A stretch of 49,584 nt of DNA. Source: Campylobacterales bacterium (GTDB taxonomy: Bacteria; Campylobacterota; Campylobacteria; Campylobacterales; JALSKU01). The notes beneath the pieces are model-generated. The model worked only from the letters and a program-made list of their open reading frames with translations, was not told where the DNA came from and did not search any database. Made by a program: the position numbers and the translations under genes. Position 1 is the stretch's first letter; each line of letters begins with the position of its first letter. This document shows, piece after piece, positions 15,596 to 24,187 of this stretch. The stretch covers positions 1 to 49,584 of the forward strand of contig JALUBK010000062.1 of NCBI GenBank assembly GCA_027044945.1, given 5' to 3'.

Positions 15596-17377
15596 TTAAG
15601 AAAAAGATATGGGATCTATATCTATTTCTATATGTGGTTGTTTGCATCTTGATATAGTTTGTAAAAGAGCTTTTGATGAAGTGGATCTTAAAAGAATATT
15701 GTATCTAAAACGAGAAGCTATTTTTTTTATATTTGCTTCACCATATCCTACTATTTCTACCTCTTTTTGAAGATTTTGTTGCAAACATTGAATACTTTCT
15801 TGCATAATATTTTTTGCTTTATCCTCGTTTTTATCGGATATCAAAAGCCTTGCCAATTTTTTATATGGAGGATATAAATCTTTTCTATATGTTAATTCAT
15901 CTTTTAAAAAAGATTCATAATCGCTTATATATTTTTTAAAAAATTCTTCATTTGAGGTTTGAATTACTACTTTACTTTCACCATTTCTTCCGCTTCTTCC
16001 TGCTATTTGCACTGCCAAAGACAAGGCATTTTCTCTTGCTTTAAAATCACTTTGAGACATTATGCTATCAATTCCCAAAATCACCGAAAGCCCTATACCA
16101 CTGTAATCATGACCTTTGCTAAGCATTTGAGTTCCTATAAGCACATCTATGTCACCATCATTGAACTCTTTTAAAACTCTATTTAATTCTTTTGTGCTTT
16201 TTATAGCATCTCTATCAAATTTAGCTATGTTTGCTTTGGGAAAAATATTTGAAACTCTTTCTTTTACCTCTTCTGTCCCCATTCTAAAAGAGCCAAGATG
16301 TTCGCTTCCGCATTTTGGACATTTTTTTACAATAGGCTCACTGTAACCACAATAATGGCACACAAGTGCATTTTTATCTTTATGAAGACTCATTCCAACT
16401 GAGCAAAAAGGACAAGTTACACAAGAACCACAATCAAAACAATTAATATATTTAAAATTTGCTCTTGTTGGCACAAAAATAATAGCTTGTTTTTTTTCTT
16501 GCAATATTTTTGATAATTCATTGATAATATTTTGTGATAATTCTTCAGAGTTTTTTTCATATATAAATTCTTTTTTTAAACCTGCGAAACTACCTTTTAG
16601 CCTAAAATATGGATATTTTTGATAACTGTTTAAAGTTGGAGTAGCAGACCCTAACACAACTTTAGCTTTTAAAATTTTTCCAAAATAAACAGCTAAATCT
16701 CTTGCATTATATCTTGGTCTATTGTTTGCTTTATAACTATTGTCATGCTCTTCATCAACTACTATAAGTCCTATATCTTTAACCGGCAAAAACAAAGCCG
16801 ACCTAGCTCCTGCTATAATTCTAATATTGCCATTTTTTAAACCTTGAAGTATCTCTTCTTTTTTCTTTTTGGTAACTTTTGAGTGCCAAAGGGCTACTTT
16901 TTTTCCAAAAACTGCTTTAAGCCTTTTTTGCATTTGAGGAGTCAAAGCAATCTCCGGCATCAAAAAGATAATATTTTGTCTATTTTTTAGAGTATCGCTG
17001 ATAAGTTTTATATAAATTTCTGTTTTTCCACTTCCTGTATCTCCAAAAAGTAAAGAAATATCGTGATTTTTGAGAAATTCATAAGCTTTTTGTTGTTCGC
17101 TTGAAAGTGTTGCAACAGTAAAATCTTCATCTTTTTGATAATTTATTTTTTTTGCATCTTTAAAAAAAGGTAAAAACAAAGCAAAAGCTTCACCTAATGA
17201 ACACATATAATAAGAACTTATAAATTTTGCAATTTTTTGATAATAAAGAGGAAAATACAAATCCAAAACTGTTTTTATCTCTTTTGTTTTAAATATGGGT
17301 TGTTTTACTTTTTCTAATATAACAGCTTTACAAATTTTATTCCTAAGTGAAACTTCTATTATCTCACCGTTTTGCAA
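15596..17377 (-). CDS. priA: Primosomal helicase PriA (true start probably 23 codons upstream)
   Basis: PriA reloads the replisome at stalled forks. Visible motifs are Walker A GDTGSGKTEIY, the box LIVVDEEHDNSYK, and a cysteine-rich zinc region (CFDCGSCVTCPFC, CHYCGYSEP, CPKCGSEHLG). The window gives 593 residues from the first canonical start, TTG 17377, which has no ribosome site. The same frame stays open upstream to 17446 and encodes NYYEVSILGSPLESLTY, which looks like the conserved start of the PriA DNA-binding domain. With it the protein would be 616 residues, near H. pylori PriA (about 619). An AGGAAG site precedes an ATA codon at 17444-17446, so a rare ATA start is possible. It follows the pilin stop at 17456 directly. 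Confidence 0.93.
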   Translation of the reverse strand: MQNGEIIEVSLRNKICKAVILEKVKQPIFKTKEIKTVLDLYFPLYYQKIAKFISSYYMCSLGEAFALFLPFFKDAKKINYQKDEDFTVATLSSEQQKAYEFLKNHDISLLFGDTGSGKTEIYIKLISDTLKNRQNIIFLMPEIALTPQMQKRLKAVFGKKVALWHSKVTKKKKEEILQGLKNGNIRIIAGARSALFLPVKDIGLIVVDEEHDNSYKANNRPRYNARDLAVYFGKILKAKVVLGSATPTLNSYQKYPYFRLKGSFAGLKKEFIYEKNSEELSQNIINELSKILQEKKQAIIFVPTRANFKYINCFDCGSCVTCPFCSVGMSLHKDKNALVCHYCGYSEPIVKKCPKCGSEHLGSFRMGTEEVKERVSNIFPKANIAKFDRDAIKSTKELNRVLKEFNDGDIDVLIGTQMLSKGHDYSGIGLSVILGIDSIMSQSDFKARENALSLAVQIAGRSGRNGESKVVIQTSNEEFFKKYISDYESFLKDELTYRKDLYPPYKKLARLLISDKNEDKAKNIMQESIQCLQQNLQKEVEIVGYGEANIKKIASRFRYNILLRSTSSKALLQTISRCKQPHIEIDIDPISFS

Positions 17378-17455
17378 AAAGATTTCGCTTTTATAAGTTA
17401 AACTTTCAAGAGGAGACCCTAGGATCGAAACTTCATAATAATTTATTTTTACTTC

Positions 17456-17917
17456 CTATTGTAGCAGATTGGAACATTGTGGTTTGGAATGATTACAATC
17501 AAAACTTCCTGTGCTATTATTGTAAGTAAAACTTGCATTTTTATCTTGAGTTATAAAAAAAGCATATTGGTTGTTTGCTGTTTTTACCCAGTGTCCATCC
17601 ATTCCTATTTTGGAATAAATTGGATATTGCAATATATTTGATTTATTGCCATCATTAAAATAAAAAAGTTTTTGATTGTTTACATTATAAGTATTAACAT
17701 TATCCAATACACTTGGATATGGAGGATATATGCCATGTAGCATATTTCTTGATTTTTGCAAAGATATACCATTTCTTATAGCTGATACTTGACTTTTTCC
17801 TTTAACTATTACAGCATCAGTTCTTGTTACCATCAGTTTTGGCACAGCAACAGCTGCTAATATACCAATAATTACAATAACAAAAATAAGTTCAACCATC
17901 GTAAAAGCTTTTTTCAT
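17456..17917 (-). CDS. Type IV pilin-like protein
   Basis: The 153-residue protein begins MKKAFTMVELIFVIVIIG: a short basic leader, Phe at the cleavage site, Glu at +5 and a hydrophobic helix. The globular part has the C-terminal cysteine pair FDCNHSKPQC, a likely disulfide loop as in type IV pilins and some pseudopilins. It is third of three tandem genes with almost the same first 35 residues and unrelated C-termini. The stop is followed at once by priA. GGAAAT precedes the ATG. The role (pilus, type II secretion or DNA uptake) is open. The comEC and priA neighbours are not proof of a link. Confidence 0.88.
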   Translation of the reverse strand: MKKAFTMVELIFVIVIIGILAAVAVPKLMVTRTDAVIVKGKSQVSAIRNGISLQKSRNMLHGIYPPYPSVLDNVNTYNVNNQKLFYFNDGNKSNILQYPIYSKIGMDGHWVKTANNQYAFFITQDKNASFTYNNSTGSFDCNHSKPQCSNLLQ

Positions 17918-17932
17918 TTTGGTATTTCCTTT

Positions 17933-18385
17933 TTAGTATTTAATAGTATTTCCACTTAAGCGAACTTTATATAAACTTGGATTAACCTCTTTTTGAAGAT
18001 ATTGACAAAGTTTGTTTGTAGTGCTAACATTGCTAACATTTAAGTCATCATTAGTTTCACTATGAATAACTTCCAACTTTATACAATCAACTCCACCCAT
18101 TTTTATGATGCTTTGATTTGCTTCACTACAATTTGCTTCATTTGAAGAAGCTAATTTAGAAAGAGAGTTTGACATTTCGCAAAGGTTACTTTTTGTTGTT
18201 TGTTGAGATACTGCATAAGATGTTATTTCACTTATAGCATTTCCTATATCCATCATCATAGTAGAAACTCTAGCATCATCTCTTGTAGCCATCATTTTTG
18301 GTATCACAACAGCCGACAATATGCCTATAATAACAATAACAAAAATAAGCTCTATCATGGTAAAAGCAGATCTTTTGCCTTTCAA
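17933..18385 (-). CDS. Type IV pilin-like protein
   Basis: The 150-residue protein has leader MKGKRSAFTMIELIFVIVII, then the helix and PKMMATRDDAR. The start is TTG 18383-18385 with a weak AAGG upstream. Cysteines at about 68, 85, 101 and 127 could form two disulfides after export. The N-terminus closely matches its neighbours (PKLMATRTDAK in the 18440 gene), so the three probably arose by tandem duplication, while the globular part has diverged. It is separated from the gene before it by a perfect 12-bp hairpin, which may lower its expression. Confidence 0.87.
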   Translation of the reverse strand: MKGKRSAFTMIELIFVIVIIGILSAVVIPKMMATRDDARVSTMMMDIGNAISEITSYAVSQQTTKSNLCEMSNSLSKLASSNEANCSEANQSIIKMGGVDCIKLEVIHSETNDDLNVSNVSTTNKLCQYLQKEVNPSLYKVRLSGNTIKY

Positions 18386-18404
18386 ATATGCAACCTTAGG
18401 GTTT

Positions 18405-18432
18405 AAGATAAGGGAAACAATTCCCTTATCTT
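18405..18432 (-). repeat. Perfect 12-bp inverted repeat between pilin genes
   Basis: Positions 18405-18416 (AAGATAAGGGAA) pair exactly with 18421-18432 around an ACAA loop. It lies eight bases beyond the stop of the first pilin gene. There is no U-tract on the minus strand, so it is more likely an mRNA end-protecting or partial-termination hairpin than a full terminator. Confidence 0.7.
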
Positions 18433-18439
18433 TTGGCTA

Positions 18440-18919
18440 TTAAAATTTTACACTACTTCCTGTAATTGTAAAATTTTGATCAGGAATTCTTGCTTCTACA
18501 CCTTTGCATATAGCTCCACTGCCTATACCATCTACTTGCATAGTTGTATCATTTATATCTATTGCGATACAATTTTCAGGATTCCCACTATCATCTTGAG
18601 TTTTTATTATTCCTTCAACTGTAGTTCCTGGAAGACTTGTTACAATAAAAGAGGTATTTGAGTCAAATGCTTTACCTTGTGCTTCCATAGCTTTAAGAAC
18701 TTGAGACATTTTTGTAATATTGTCATCAAGCTTACCTTGTGAAGTTACATATGCAGGAATTTCACTTATAGCTGAAGATACTTCTTGTGATACTGCCGAA
18801 ATTTTAGCATCTGTTCTTGTTGCCATTAATTTTGGAATGGCTACTGCTGCCAATATACCTATGATAACTATGACGAAAATCAATTCGATCATTGTAAAAC
18901 CACTTCTTCTGTTTTTCAT
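18440..18919 (-). CDS. Type IV pilin-like protein, first of the cluster
   Basis: I start this 159-residue protein at ATG 18919 (MKNRRSGFTMIELIFVIVII) because AAGGAG lies seven bases upstream; the frame is open for 14 more codons. After the N-terminal helix come PKLMATRTDAKIS, a helical stretch and a beta-rich globular domain with two cysteines (NCIAID and AICKG). Being first after the promoter and followed by a stabilising hairpin, it is the best candidate for the major subunit of this set. A distinctive feature is the 5' leader stem-loop at 18942-18965. Confidence 0.88.
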   Translation of the reverse strand: MKNRRSGFTMIELIFVIVIIGILAAVAIPKLMATRTDAKISAVSQEVSSAISEIPAYVTSQGKLDDNITKMSQVLKAMEAQGKAFDSNTSFIVTSLPGTTVEGIIKTQDDSGNPENCIAIDINDTTMQVDGIGSGAICKGVEARIPDQNFTITGSSVKF

Positions 18920-18941
18920 TTGAGACTCCTTAAGTTTTTTT

Positions 18942-18965
18942 ATAAATGACACACTTGTCATTTAT
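18942..18965 (-). promoter_or_regulatory. 5' leader stem-loop of the pilin cluster
   Basis: A perfect 10-bp stem (ATAAATGACA with TGTCATTTAT) and a 4-base loop. With a -10 at 18974-18979 the transcript should start near 18967, so the hairpin would sit at the extreme 5' end of the mRNA, a known way to protect abundant transcripts from decay. Confidence 0.55.
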
Positions 18966-18973
18966 TTGTTAGT

Positions 18974-18979
18974 ATTATA
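18974..18979 (-). promoter_or_regulatory. Candidate -10 of the pilin-priA run
   Basis: TATAAT on the minus strand, about 55 bases upstream of the first pilin ATG, in the 91-base gap after the ZapA-like gene. No -35 consensus. Confidence 0.5.
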
Positions 18980-19010
18980 AAGTTATATTCTTTAATCTTT
19001 TCTTAAAATT

Positions 19011-19217
19011 TTATAATTTTTCATTTATTTTATCTATCTCTTTCTCTAAAAGAAATTTTTCATAACTTTTTTGCACATATGCACTAAGTAAAGTTTTTAT
19101 ATCATTATTTCCTTTTGTAAAAGTTTCTTCCAACTCTTTTTCAAAAATAGAAGCAAACTCTTCGCTCACTGATATATCATATCTTTTAGCTGCTATTGAG
19201 ATAGATAACTTTTTCAC
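19011..19217 (-). CDS. Small ZapA-like protein
   Basis: A 68-residue protein with a ZapA-like layout: a short beta segment (KKLSISIAAKRYDISVSEEF) followed by a long helix rich in Glu and Lys. ZapA proteins bundle FtsZ at mid-cell. The match is from pattern only and the protein is shorter than E. coli ZapA (109 residues). It shares ATGA (19214-19217) with the coiled-coil gene before it, and the two look like a ZapA/ZapB-style pair. Confidence 0.55.
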   Translation of the reverse strand: MKKLSISIAAKRYDISVSEEFASIFEKELEETFTKGNNDIKTLLSAYVQKSYEKFLLEKEIDKINEKL

Positions 19218-19450
19218 CTGCCCAATACTTCCTCTATTTTACTTAAAATCTCATCTCCTTCAAGATCACTTATGGATACTTTTTCTTCCAATTTTTTTAT
19301 ATGAATATCTTTAGCATCGTTACTGGCTTTTAGTGTGGCAATTTCATTTTTCAATTTTTCACTTTCCTCTTTTAAGTCTTTATAATTTTTTAAAAGCTCA
19401 TCTACTTTTTGACTTAAAAGTTTTATTTTATTTGTTTCTTCAAATAGCAT
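19214..19450 (-). CDS. Small coiled-coil protein, possibly ZapB-like
   Basis: A 78-residue, highly charged protein predicted to be one continuous coiled coil (KIKLLSQKVDELLKNY and on), ending EILSKIEEVLGR. I start at ATG 19450 because GAGGG lies six bases before it; the longer open frame to 19603 runs antisense into uvrB and has no ribosome site. It is paired with the ZapA-like gene. The function is inferred only from shape and partner. Confidence 0.6.
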   Translation of the reverse strand: MLFEETNKIKLLSQKVDELLKNYKDLKEESEKLKNEIATLKASNDAKDIHIKKLEEKVSISDLEGDEILSKIEEVLGR

Positions 19451-19474
19451 TTTTACCCTCAATAATAAAATTTT

Positions 19475-19482
19475 AGTATAAT
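19475..19482. promoter_or_regulatory. Overlapping divergent -10 elements (uvrB and small coiled-coil gene)
   Basis: TATAAT at 19477-19482 reads toward uvrB (leader about 29 bases). TATACT at 19475-19480 reads on the minus strand toward the 19450 gene (leader about 18 bases). They share four bases within the imperfect palindrome GTATAATGATAC, so polymerase probably cannot use both at once. Confidence 0.5.
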
Positions 19483-19517
19483 GATACCAAAATTTTATTA
19501 AAAATGGAGAATAGCAA

Positions 19518-21491
19518 GTGAAAAAAAGATTTGAATTGGTTAGTAAACTTGCCCCAAGAGGAGACCAACCAAATGCCATAGATAAACTTTCGATGAGTAT
19601 CAAAAGAAAAAATAAATATCAAACTCTAGTCGGAGTAACTGGAAGTGGAAAAACTTTTACAATGGCAAAAATCATACAAGAAACCAATCTTCCAACACTT
19701 ATCATGACTCATAATAAAACTCTTGCAGCTCAACTTTATAGTGAATTTAGAGGATTTTTTCCAAATAATCATGTAGAATATTTTATCAGTTATTATGATT
19801 ATTATCAGCCTGAGGCTTACATACCAAGAAGAGATCTTTTTATAGAAAAAGATAGTTCCATCAATGCCGAACTTGAAAGATTGAGACTTAGTGCCACTGC
19901 TTCACTTTTGAGTTATGATGATATTATATGTGTAGCTTCAGTGTCAGCCAATTATGGACTAGGAAATCCTAATGAATACAAAAAAATGGTTCAAAGTATA
20001 GAAGTCGGCGAAGAATTAAATCAAAAAAAGTTACTTTTAAAACTTGTAGATATGGGATACAAAAGAAATGATAATTTTTTTGACAGAGGTGATTTTAGAG
20101 TTAATGGCGATGTGGTAGATATATTTCCAGCATATAAAGAAGACGAAGCTGTGAGGATAGAATTTTTTGGAGATGAGGTTGAAAGTATTTATTATTTTGA
20201 TATTTTAACAAACAATAAAAAAGAAAATAAACTCAAAAAAATAGTTATATATGCAGCAAATCAATTTATAGTTGGGCAAGATAGATTAAAAATAGCCATG
20301 AAGGGGATCGAAGAGGAACTTGGGGAAAGATTGAATTATTTTAAGAAAGAAAATAGAATGGTTGAATATCAAAGATTGAAACAAAGAGTGGAATTTGACC
20401 TTGAAATGATGGAAAGCACGGGAGCTTGTAAGGGTATTGAAAATTATGCTAGATATCTCACAGGTAAAAAACCAGGCGAAACTCCTTACTCTTTATTTGA
20501 TTATTACGAAACAAAAGGGGAAGATTATCTTTTGATAATTGATGAATCCCATGTAAGTTTGCCTCAATTTAGAGGAATGTATGCAGGAGATAGAAGCAGA
20601 AAAGAAGTTTTAGTCGATTATGGTTTTAGACTTCCTTCGGCATTAGACAACAGACCTTTAAAATTTGATGAATTTATCTCAAAAAATCATCAGTTTTTAT
20701 TTGTCAGTGCAACACCAAATGAATATGAGCTTAACCTCTCAGGCAAAAATATAGCCGAACAAATCATAAGACCAACAGGACTTCTTGATCCTGAAATAGA
20801 AATAATGGATAGCGAGTATCAAGTAGAAAAACTGTTTGATGAAATTAAAAAAAGAGTTGAAAAAAAAGAAAGAGTTTTGGTAACAACTTTGACAAAAAAG
20901 ATGAGTGAAGAGTTGAGTAAATATTATATTGAACTTGGACTAAAAGTTAAATATCTTCATAGCGATATAGATGCAATTGAAAGAAATCAAATAATAAGAG
21001 GCTTGAGACTCGGAGAATTTGATGTTTTGATAGGCATAAATCTTTTAAGAGAGGGGTTGGATTTACCTGAAGTTTCTCTTATAGGCATTCTTGATGCAGA
21101 TAAAGAGGGGTTTTTAAGAAGCGAAACGGCTCTTGTGCAAACTATGGGAAGAGCAGCAAGAAATGTTAATGGTAAAGTTATCATGTTTGCAAAAAAGATA
21201 ACCCATTCGATGCAAAAAGCTATAGATATAACAAAAAAAAGAAGGGCTTTACAAAAAGCTTACAATAAAAAATACGGAATTGTCCCAAAAACTACGATAA
21301 GAAAAATGGATGAAAATCTAAGACTTGAGGATTATACTAAAACAAAACCAAAAAAAGAAAAAATCCCAGCAAGTGAAAGAGTTAAAATAGTAAAAGAACT
21401 TAGAAAAAAAATGATAGAAGCAGCAAAACAATTAGAATTTGAAGAAGCGGCAAGGCTAAGAGATAAAATAGCAAGTTTAAATAAAGAATAA
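19518..21491 (+). CDS. uvrB: UvrABC excision nuclease subunit B
   Basis: UvrB verifies DNA damage and loads UvrC in nucleotide excision repair. The 657 residues are close to the E. coli 673. Walker A is GVTGSGKT with Lys45, as in E. coli. The beta-hairpin is [12 protein letters not shown] (about 92-103). The box is [10 protein letters not shown], the motor-end motif is MGRAARN, and the C-terminal UVR motif [16 protein letters not shown] binds UvrC. It starts at GTG 19518, after GGAGAA eleven bases upstream. uvrA and uvrC are not in the window. Confidence 0.97.
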   Translation: MKKRFELVSKLAPRGDQPNAIDKLSMSIKRKNKYQTLVGVTGSGKTFTMAKIIQETNLPTLIMTHNKTLAAQLYSEFRGFFPNNHVEYFISYYDYYQPEAYIPRRDLFIEKDSSINAELERLRLSATASLLSYDDIICVASVSANYGLGNPNEYKKMVQSIEVGEELNQKKLLLKLVDMGYKRNDNFFDRGDFRVNGDVVDIFPAYKEDEAVRIEFFGDEVESIYYFDILTNNKKENKLKKIVIYAANQFIVGQDRLKIAMKGIEEELGERLNYFKKENRMVEYQRLKQRVEFDLEMMESTGACKGIENYARYLTGKKPGETPYSLFDYYETKGEDYLLIIDESHVSLPQFRGMYAGDRSRKEVLVDYGFRLPSALDNRPLKFDEFISKNHQFLFVSATPNEYELNLSGKNIAEQIIRPTGLLDPEIEIMDSEYQVEKLFDEIKKRVEKKERVLVTTLTKKMSEELSKYYIELGLKVKYLHSDIDAIERNQIIRGLRLGEFDVLIGINLLREGLDLPEVSLIGILDADKEGFLRSETALVQTMGRAARNVNGKVIMFAKKITHSMQKAIDITKKRRALQKAYNKKYGIVPKTTIRKMDENLRLEDYTKTKPKKEKIPASERVKIVKELRKKMIEAAKQLEFEEAARLRDKIASLNKE

Positions 21492-21495
21492 TTTA

Positions 21496-21504
21496 TGATA
21501 TAAT
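21496..21504 (+). promoter_or_regulatory. Extended -10 promoter of ppk
   Basis: TGA followed by TATAAT at 21499-21504, five bases past the uvrB stop, with a leader of about 24 bases to the ppk ATG at 21535, which has GGAGAGAA. Confidence 0.55.
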
Positions 21505-21534
21505 TAATGGATAACTTACAATGGAGAGAAATAA

Positions 21535-23631
21535 ATGACCAATCTAAATAATCCGAAATATTATATAAATAGAGAACTTTCTTGGCTAAAATTTAATAGC
21601 CGAGTATTAGCTCAAGCTACTTTTGAACATCTTCCTCTTTTGGAAAGATTAAAATTTTTAGCCATATATGCAACAAATTTAGATGAATTTTACATGATAA
21701 GAGTTGCTGGATTGAAACAATTATTTTCTGCTAGAATTGTGGAAAGCGGTCCTGATAGATTGACACCACTTCAACAATTAAGAGAAATAAGAAATTATTT
21801 GAATAATGAAAAAAAACAACTTATCGTAACTTATAAAAATATAATAAAAGAATTAGAAAAAGAGAATCTTTTTATACAAAAATATAATGAATTAGATGAA
21901 AAATTGCAAAAACAAGCAGATGAATATTTTATCGAGCACCTTTTTCCTATCGTAATACCAATAGCAGTTGATTCGACTCATCCTTTTCCTCATTTAAACA
22001 ATCTTAGTTTTGCACTTGCGGTTAAACTCACAGAAGAGGAAAATCAAAATGAAACAAAATTTGGTATGGTTAGAATATCAAGAATGCTTCCAAGATTTAT
22101 TCAACTTGACGATAATCATTATATAACTATAGAATCTCTTGTTGAAAAACATATTCAAAATCTTTTTCCAGGTTTTATAGCACAAAGTGTTTTATCTTTT
22201 AGAGTTACTAGAAATGCCGATATAGTCATAGAAGAAGAGGAAGCAGATGATTTTATGGAAATACTTGAGCAAGGTCTTAAACTAAGAAAAAAAGGAGCTT
22301 TTGTTCGACTTGAAATATCTAGCAATCCAGATAGCGAAATCCTTGAATTTTTAAATTCTCATCTTAAAATATTTCCAAGAGATATATATAGATATGATAT
22401 TCCTCTCAACTTGGGAACTCTTTGGCAAATAGTCGGAAATCAACATTTTGCTCACTTAACAATAGAGCCAAATAAACCTAAAATGCTACCTCCTTTTGAA
22501 GAAAATAGATCTATATTTGATACTATAGAAAAAGGTGAAGCCATCTTAGTTCATCCTTATGAAAGTTTTGAGCCAGTTACCAGACTTATTCAAAGTGCTG
22601 CAAAAGACCCAAAAACACTCTCTATAAGAATGACACTTTATCGTGTTGAAAAAAATTCACCTATTGTTGCGGCTTTAATAGATGCTGCAAATAATGGCAT
22701 ACAAGTTACTGTAATGGTGGAACTTAAAGCTAGATTTGATGAAGAAAACAATCTCGTATGGGCAAAATCTTTAGAAAAAGCAGGAGCTCATGTTGTTTAT
22801 GGAATCAGCGGTTTTAAAGTTCATGCCAAAATAACACAAGTCATTAGAAAAATAGATAACAAATTAAAATTTTATATACATTTAGCAACAGGAAATTACA
22901 ACGGAGCCACTGCAAAAATATATAGCGATATAAGCTTTTTTACCTCTAGAAGTGAAATAGTAACAGACAGCACAACATTTTTTCACATTTTAACAGGGTT
23001 TGCAAAAAAACAAAGATTGAAATATCTTAGCATGTCTCCAACACAAATAAAGCCAAAACTCTTAGGAATGATTAATAACGAAATATCTTTTAAAGAAAAA
23101 GGTAGAATCATATTAAAAGCAAACTCTTTGGTAGATCAAGATATTATAAAAGCACTTTATAAAGCTTCCATAGAGGGAGTAAAAATAGACTTGATCATAA
23201 GAGGTATTTGCTGCTTGAAGCCAAACATTAAAAATATAAGTGAAAATATTAATGTTATTTCTATTGTTGGAAAATATCTCGAACATGCAAGAATTTATTA
23301 TTTTGAACATTCTACTCCAAATATATATATTTCAAGTGCTGATTTGATGCCTAGAAATCTTGAACGAAGGCTCGAATTAATGTCTCCTATTGAAGATATT
23401 AAATTGTCTCATACTCTAAAAGAAATTTTGGATTTGCAATTAGCCGATAATGAGCTTAGTTGGGAACTTCAAGAAGATGAGAGATATATCAAAAAAGAAA
23501 AAAAAGATAATCAACCCATAAATTCTCATGAAATTCTTGAAAACTATATCAATAAAATATATAAATCATTTTATAAAGTCAGGACAAAAAGAGGTGCGAA
23601 TTTAGCAAGAAAATTTTTAAAAGAGAATTAG
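21535..23631 (+). CDS. ppk: Polyphosphate kinase 1
   Basis: PPK1 makes long-chain inorganic polyphosphate from ATP, reversibly, at the membrane. The 698 residues include the N-terminal ...[13 protein letters not shown] segment, and [12 protein letters not shown]. The phospho-acceptor His430 lies in SGFKVHAKI, matching E. coli His435, and the second active-site His584 lies in [10 protein letters not shown], matching His592. [15 protein letters not shown] near the end is family-typical. It is followed at nine bases by the carbonic-anhydrase-like gene, so the two share a transcript. Polyphosphate supports stress survival in this phylum. Confidence 0.96.
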   Translation: MTNLNNPKYYINRELSWLKFNSRVLAQATFEHLPLLERLKFLAIYATNLDEFYMIRVAGLKQLFSARIVESGPDRLTPLQQLREIRNYLNNEKKQLIVTYKNIIKELEKENLFIQKYNELDEKLQKQADEYFIEHLFPIVIPIAVDSTHPFPHLNNLSFALAVKLTEEENQNETKFGMVRISRMLPRFIQLDDNHYITIESLVEKHIQNLFPGFIAQSVLSFRVTRNADIVIEEEEADDFMEILEQGLKLRKKGAFVRLEISSNPDSEILEFLNSHLKIFPRDIYRYDIPLNLGTLWQIVGNQHFAHLTIEPNKPKMLPPFEENRSIFDTIEKGEAILVHPYESFEPVTRLIQSAAKDPKTLSIRMTLYRVEKNSPIVAALIDAANNGIQVTVMVELKARFDEENNLVWAKSLEKAGAHVVYGISGFKVHAKITQVIRKIDNKLKFYIHLATGNYNGATAKIYSDISFFTSRSEIVTDSTTFFHILTGFAKKQRLKYLSMSPTQIKPKLLGMINNEISFKEKGRIILKANSLVDQDIIKALYKASIEGVKIDLIIRGICCLKPNIKNISENINVISIVGKYLEHARIYYFEHSTPNIYISSADLMPRNLERRLELMSPIEDIKLSHTLKEILDLQLADNELSWELQEDERYIKKEKKDNQPINSHEILENYINKIYKSFYKVRTKRGANLARKFLKEN

Positions 23632-23640
23632 GAGATCAAA

Positions 23641-24162
23641 TTGATACAAGCATACAATAAAATTTTACCAACTTTAAGAAAAAATGTTTTTATAGCAAAA
23701 AGTGCTGAAGTTATAGGAAAAGTTTCCATAGACGATGACAGTTCTGTATGGTTTGGATGTGTCATAAGAGGTGATGTAAATTATATAAAAATAGGCAAAA
23801 GAGTAAATATTCAAGATTTAAGTATGATTCATGTTACACACCCATCACCTTCAAATATCGAAGGAAATCCAACTATCATAAAAGATGATGTTACAATAGG
23901 ACACAAAGTAATGCTTCATGGTTGTTTGATAAAAGAAGGTTGTTTAATAGGCATGAACAGCACAATACTTGATGGTGCTATAATAGGTAAAGAGTCCATT
24001 GTAGGAGCTAATTCTCTTGTAACAAGCAATAAAAAATATCCTCCAAGATCACTTATAATAGGCTCTCCGGCAAAAGTTGTAAGAACTTTAAATGATGAAG
24101 AAGTCAAAGAACTTCATGATTCTGCTAAAAGATATGTTGATTATAAAAACAATTACTTATAA
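23641..24162 (+). CDS. Gamma-carbonic anhydrase-like hexapeptide-repeat protein
   Basis: A 173-residue left-handed beta-helix protein of the PaaY/YrdA/CaiE group. Repeats of the [LIV]GXXXX type run from about 25 to 145. The three zinc-type histidine positions of gamma carbonic anhydrases can be picked out: IHVTH (His78 or His81) and IGHKVMLHG (two His, near 100-106). The N-terminal motif SSVWFGCVIRGDVNYIKIG matches the family. The start is TTG 23641 after AGGAGA. Whether it hydrates CO2 is unknown; many members are inactive or bind metal without that activity. Confidence 0.82.
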   Translation: MIQAYNKILPTLRKNVFIAKSAEVIGKVSIDDDSSVWFGCVIRGDVNYIKIGKRVNIQDLSMIHVTHPSPSNIEGNPTIIKDDVTIGHKVMLHGCLIKEGCLIGMNSTILDGAIIGKESIVGANSLVTSNKKYPPRSLIIGSPAKVVRTLNDEEVKELHDSAKRYVDYKNNYL

Positions 24163-24166
24163 TTGT

Positions 24167-24184
24167 TACTAAAAATTTGTAGTA
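24167..24184 (+). terminator. Weak stem followed by a T-tract
   Basis: A five-base stem (TACTA with TAGTA) and 8-base loop are followed by TTTTTATTTTTTC. It sits between the convergent gene at 24162 and the dnaQ-like end at 24188. The stem is weak. Confidence 0.35.
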
Positions 24185-24187
24185 TTT

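Noticed and set aside
19451-19603. Longer frame of the small coiled-coil gene
   Set aside because: It runs antisense into the first codons of uvrB and across both promoters; ATG 19450 has GAGGG at good distance.
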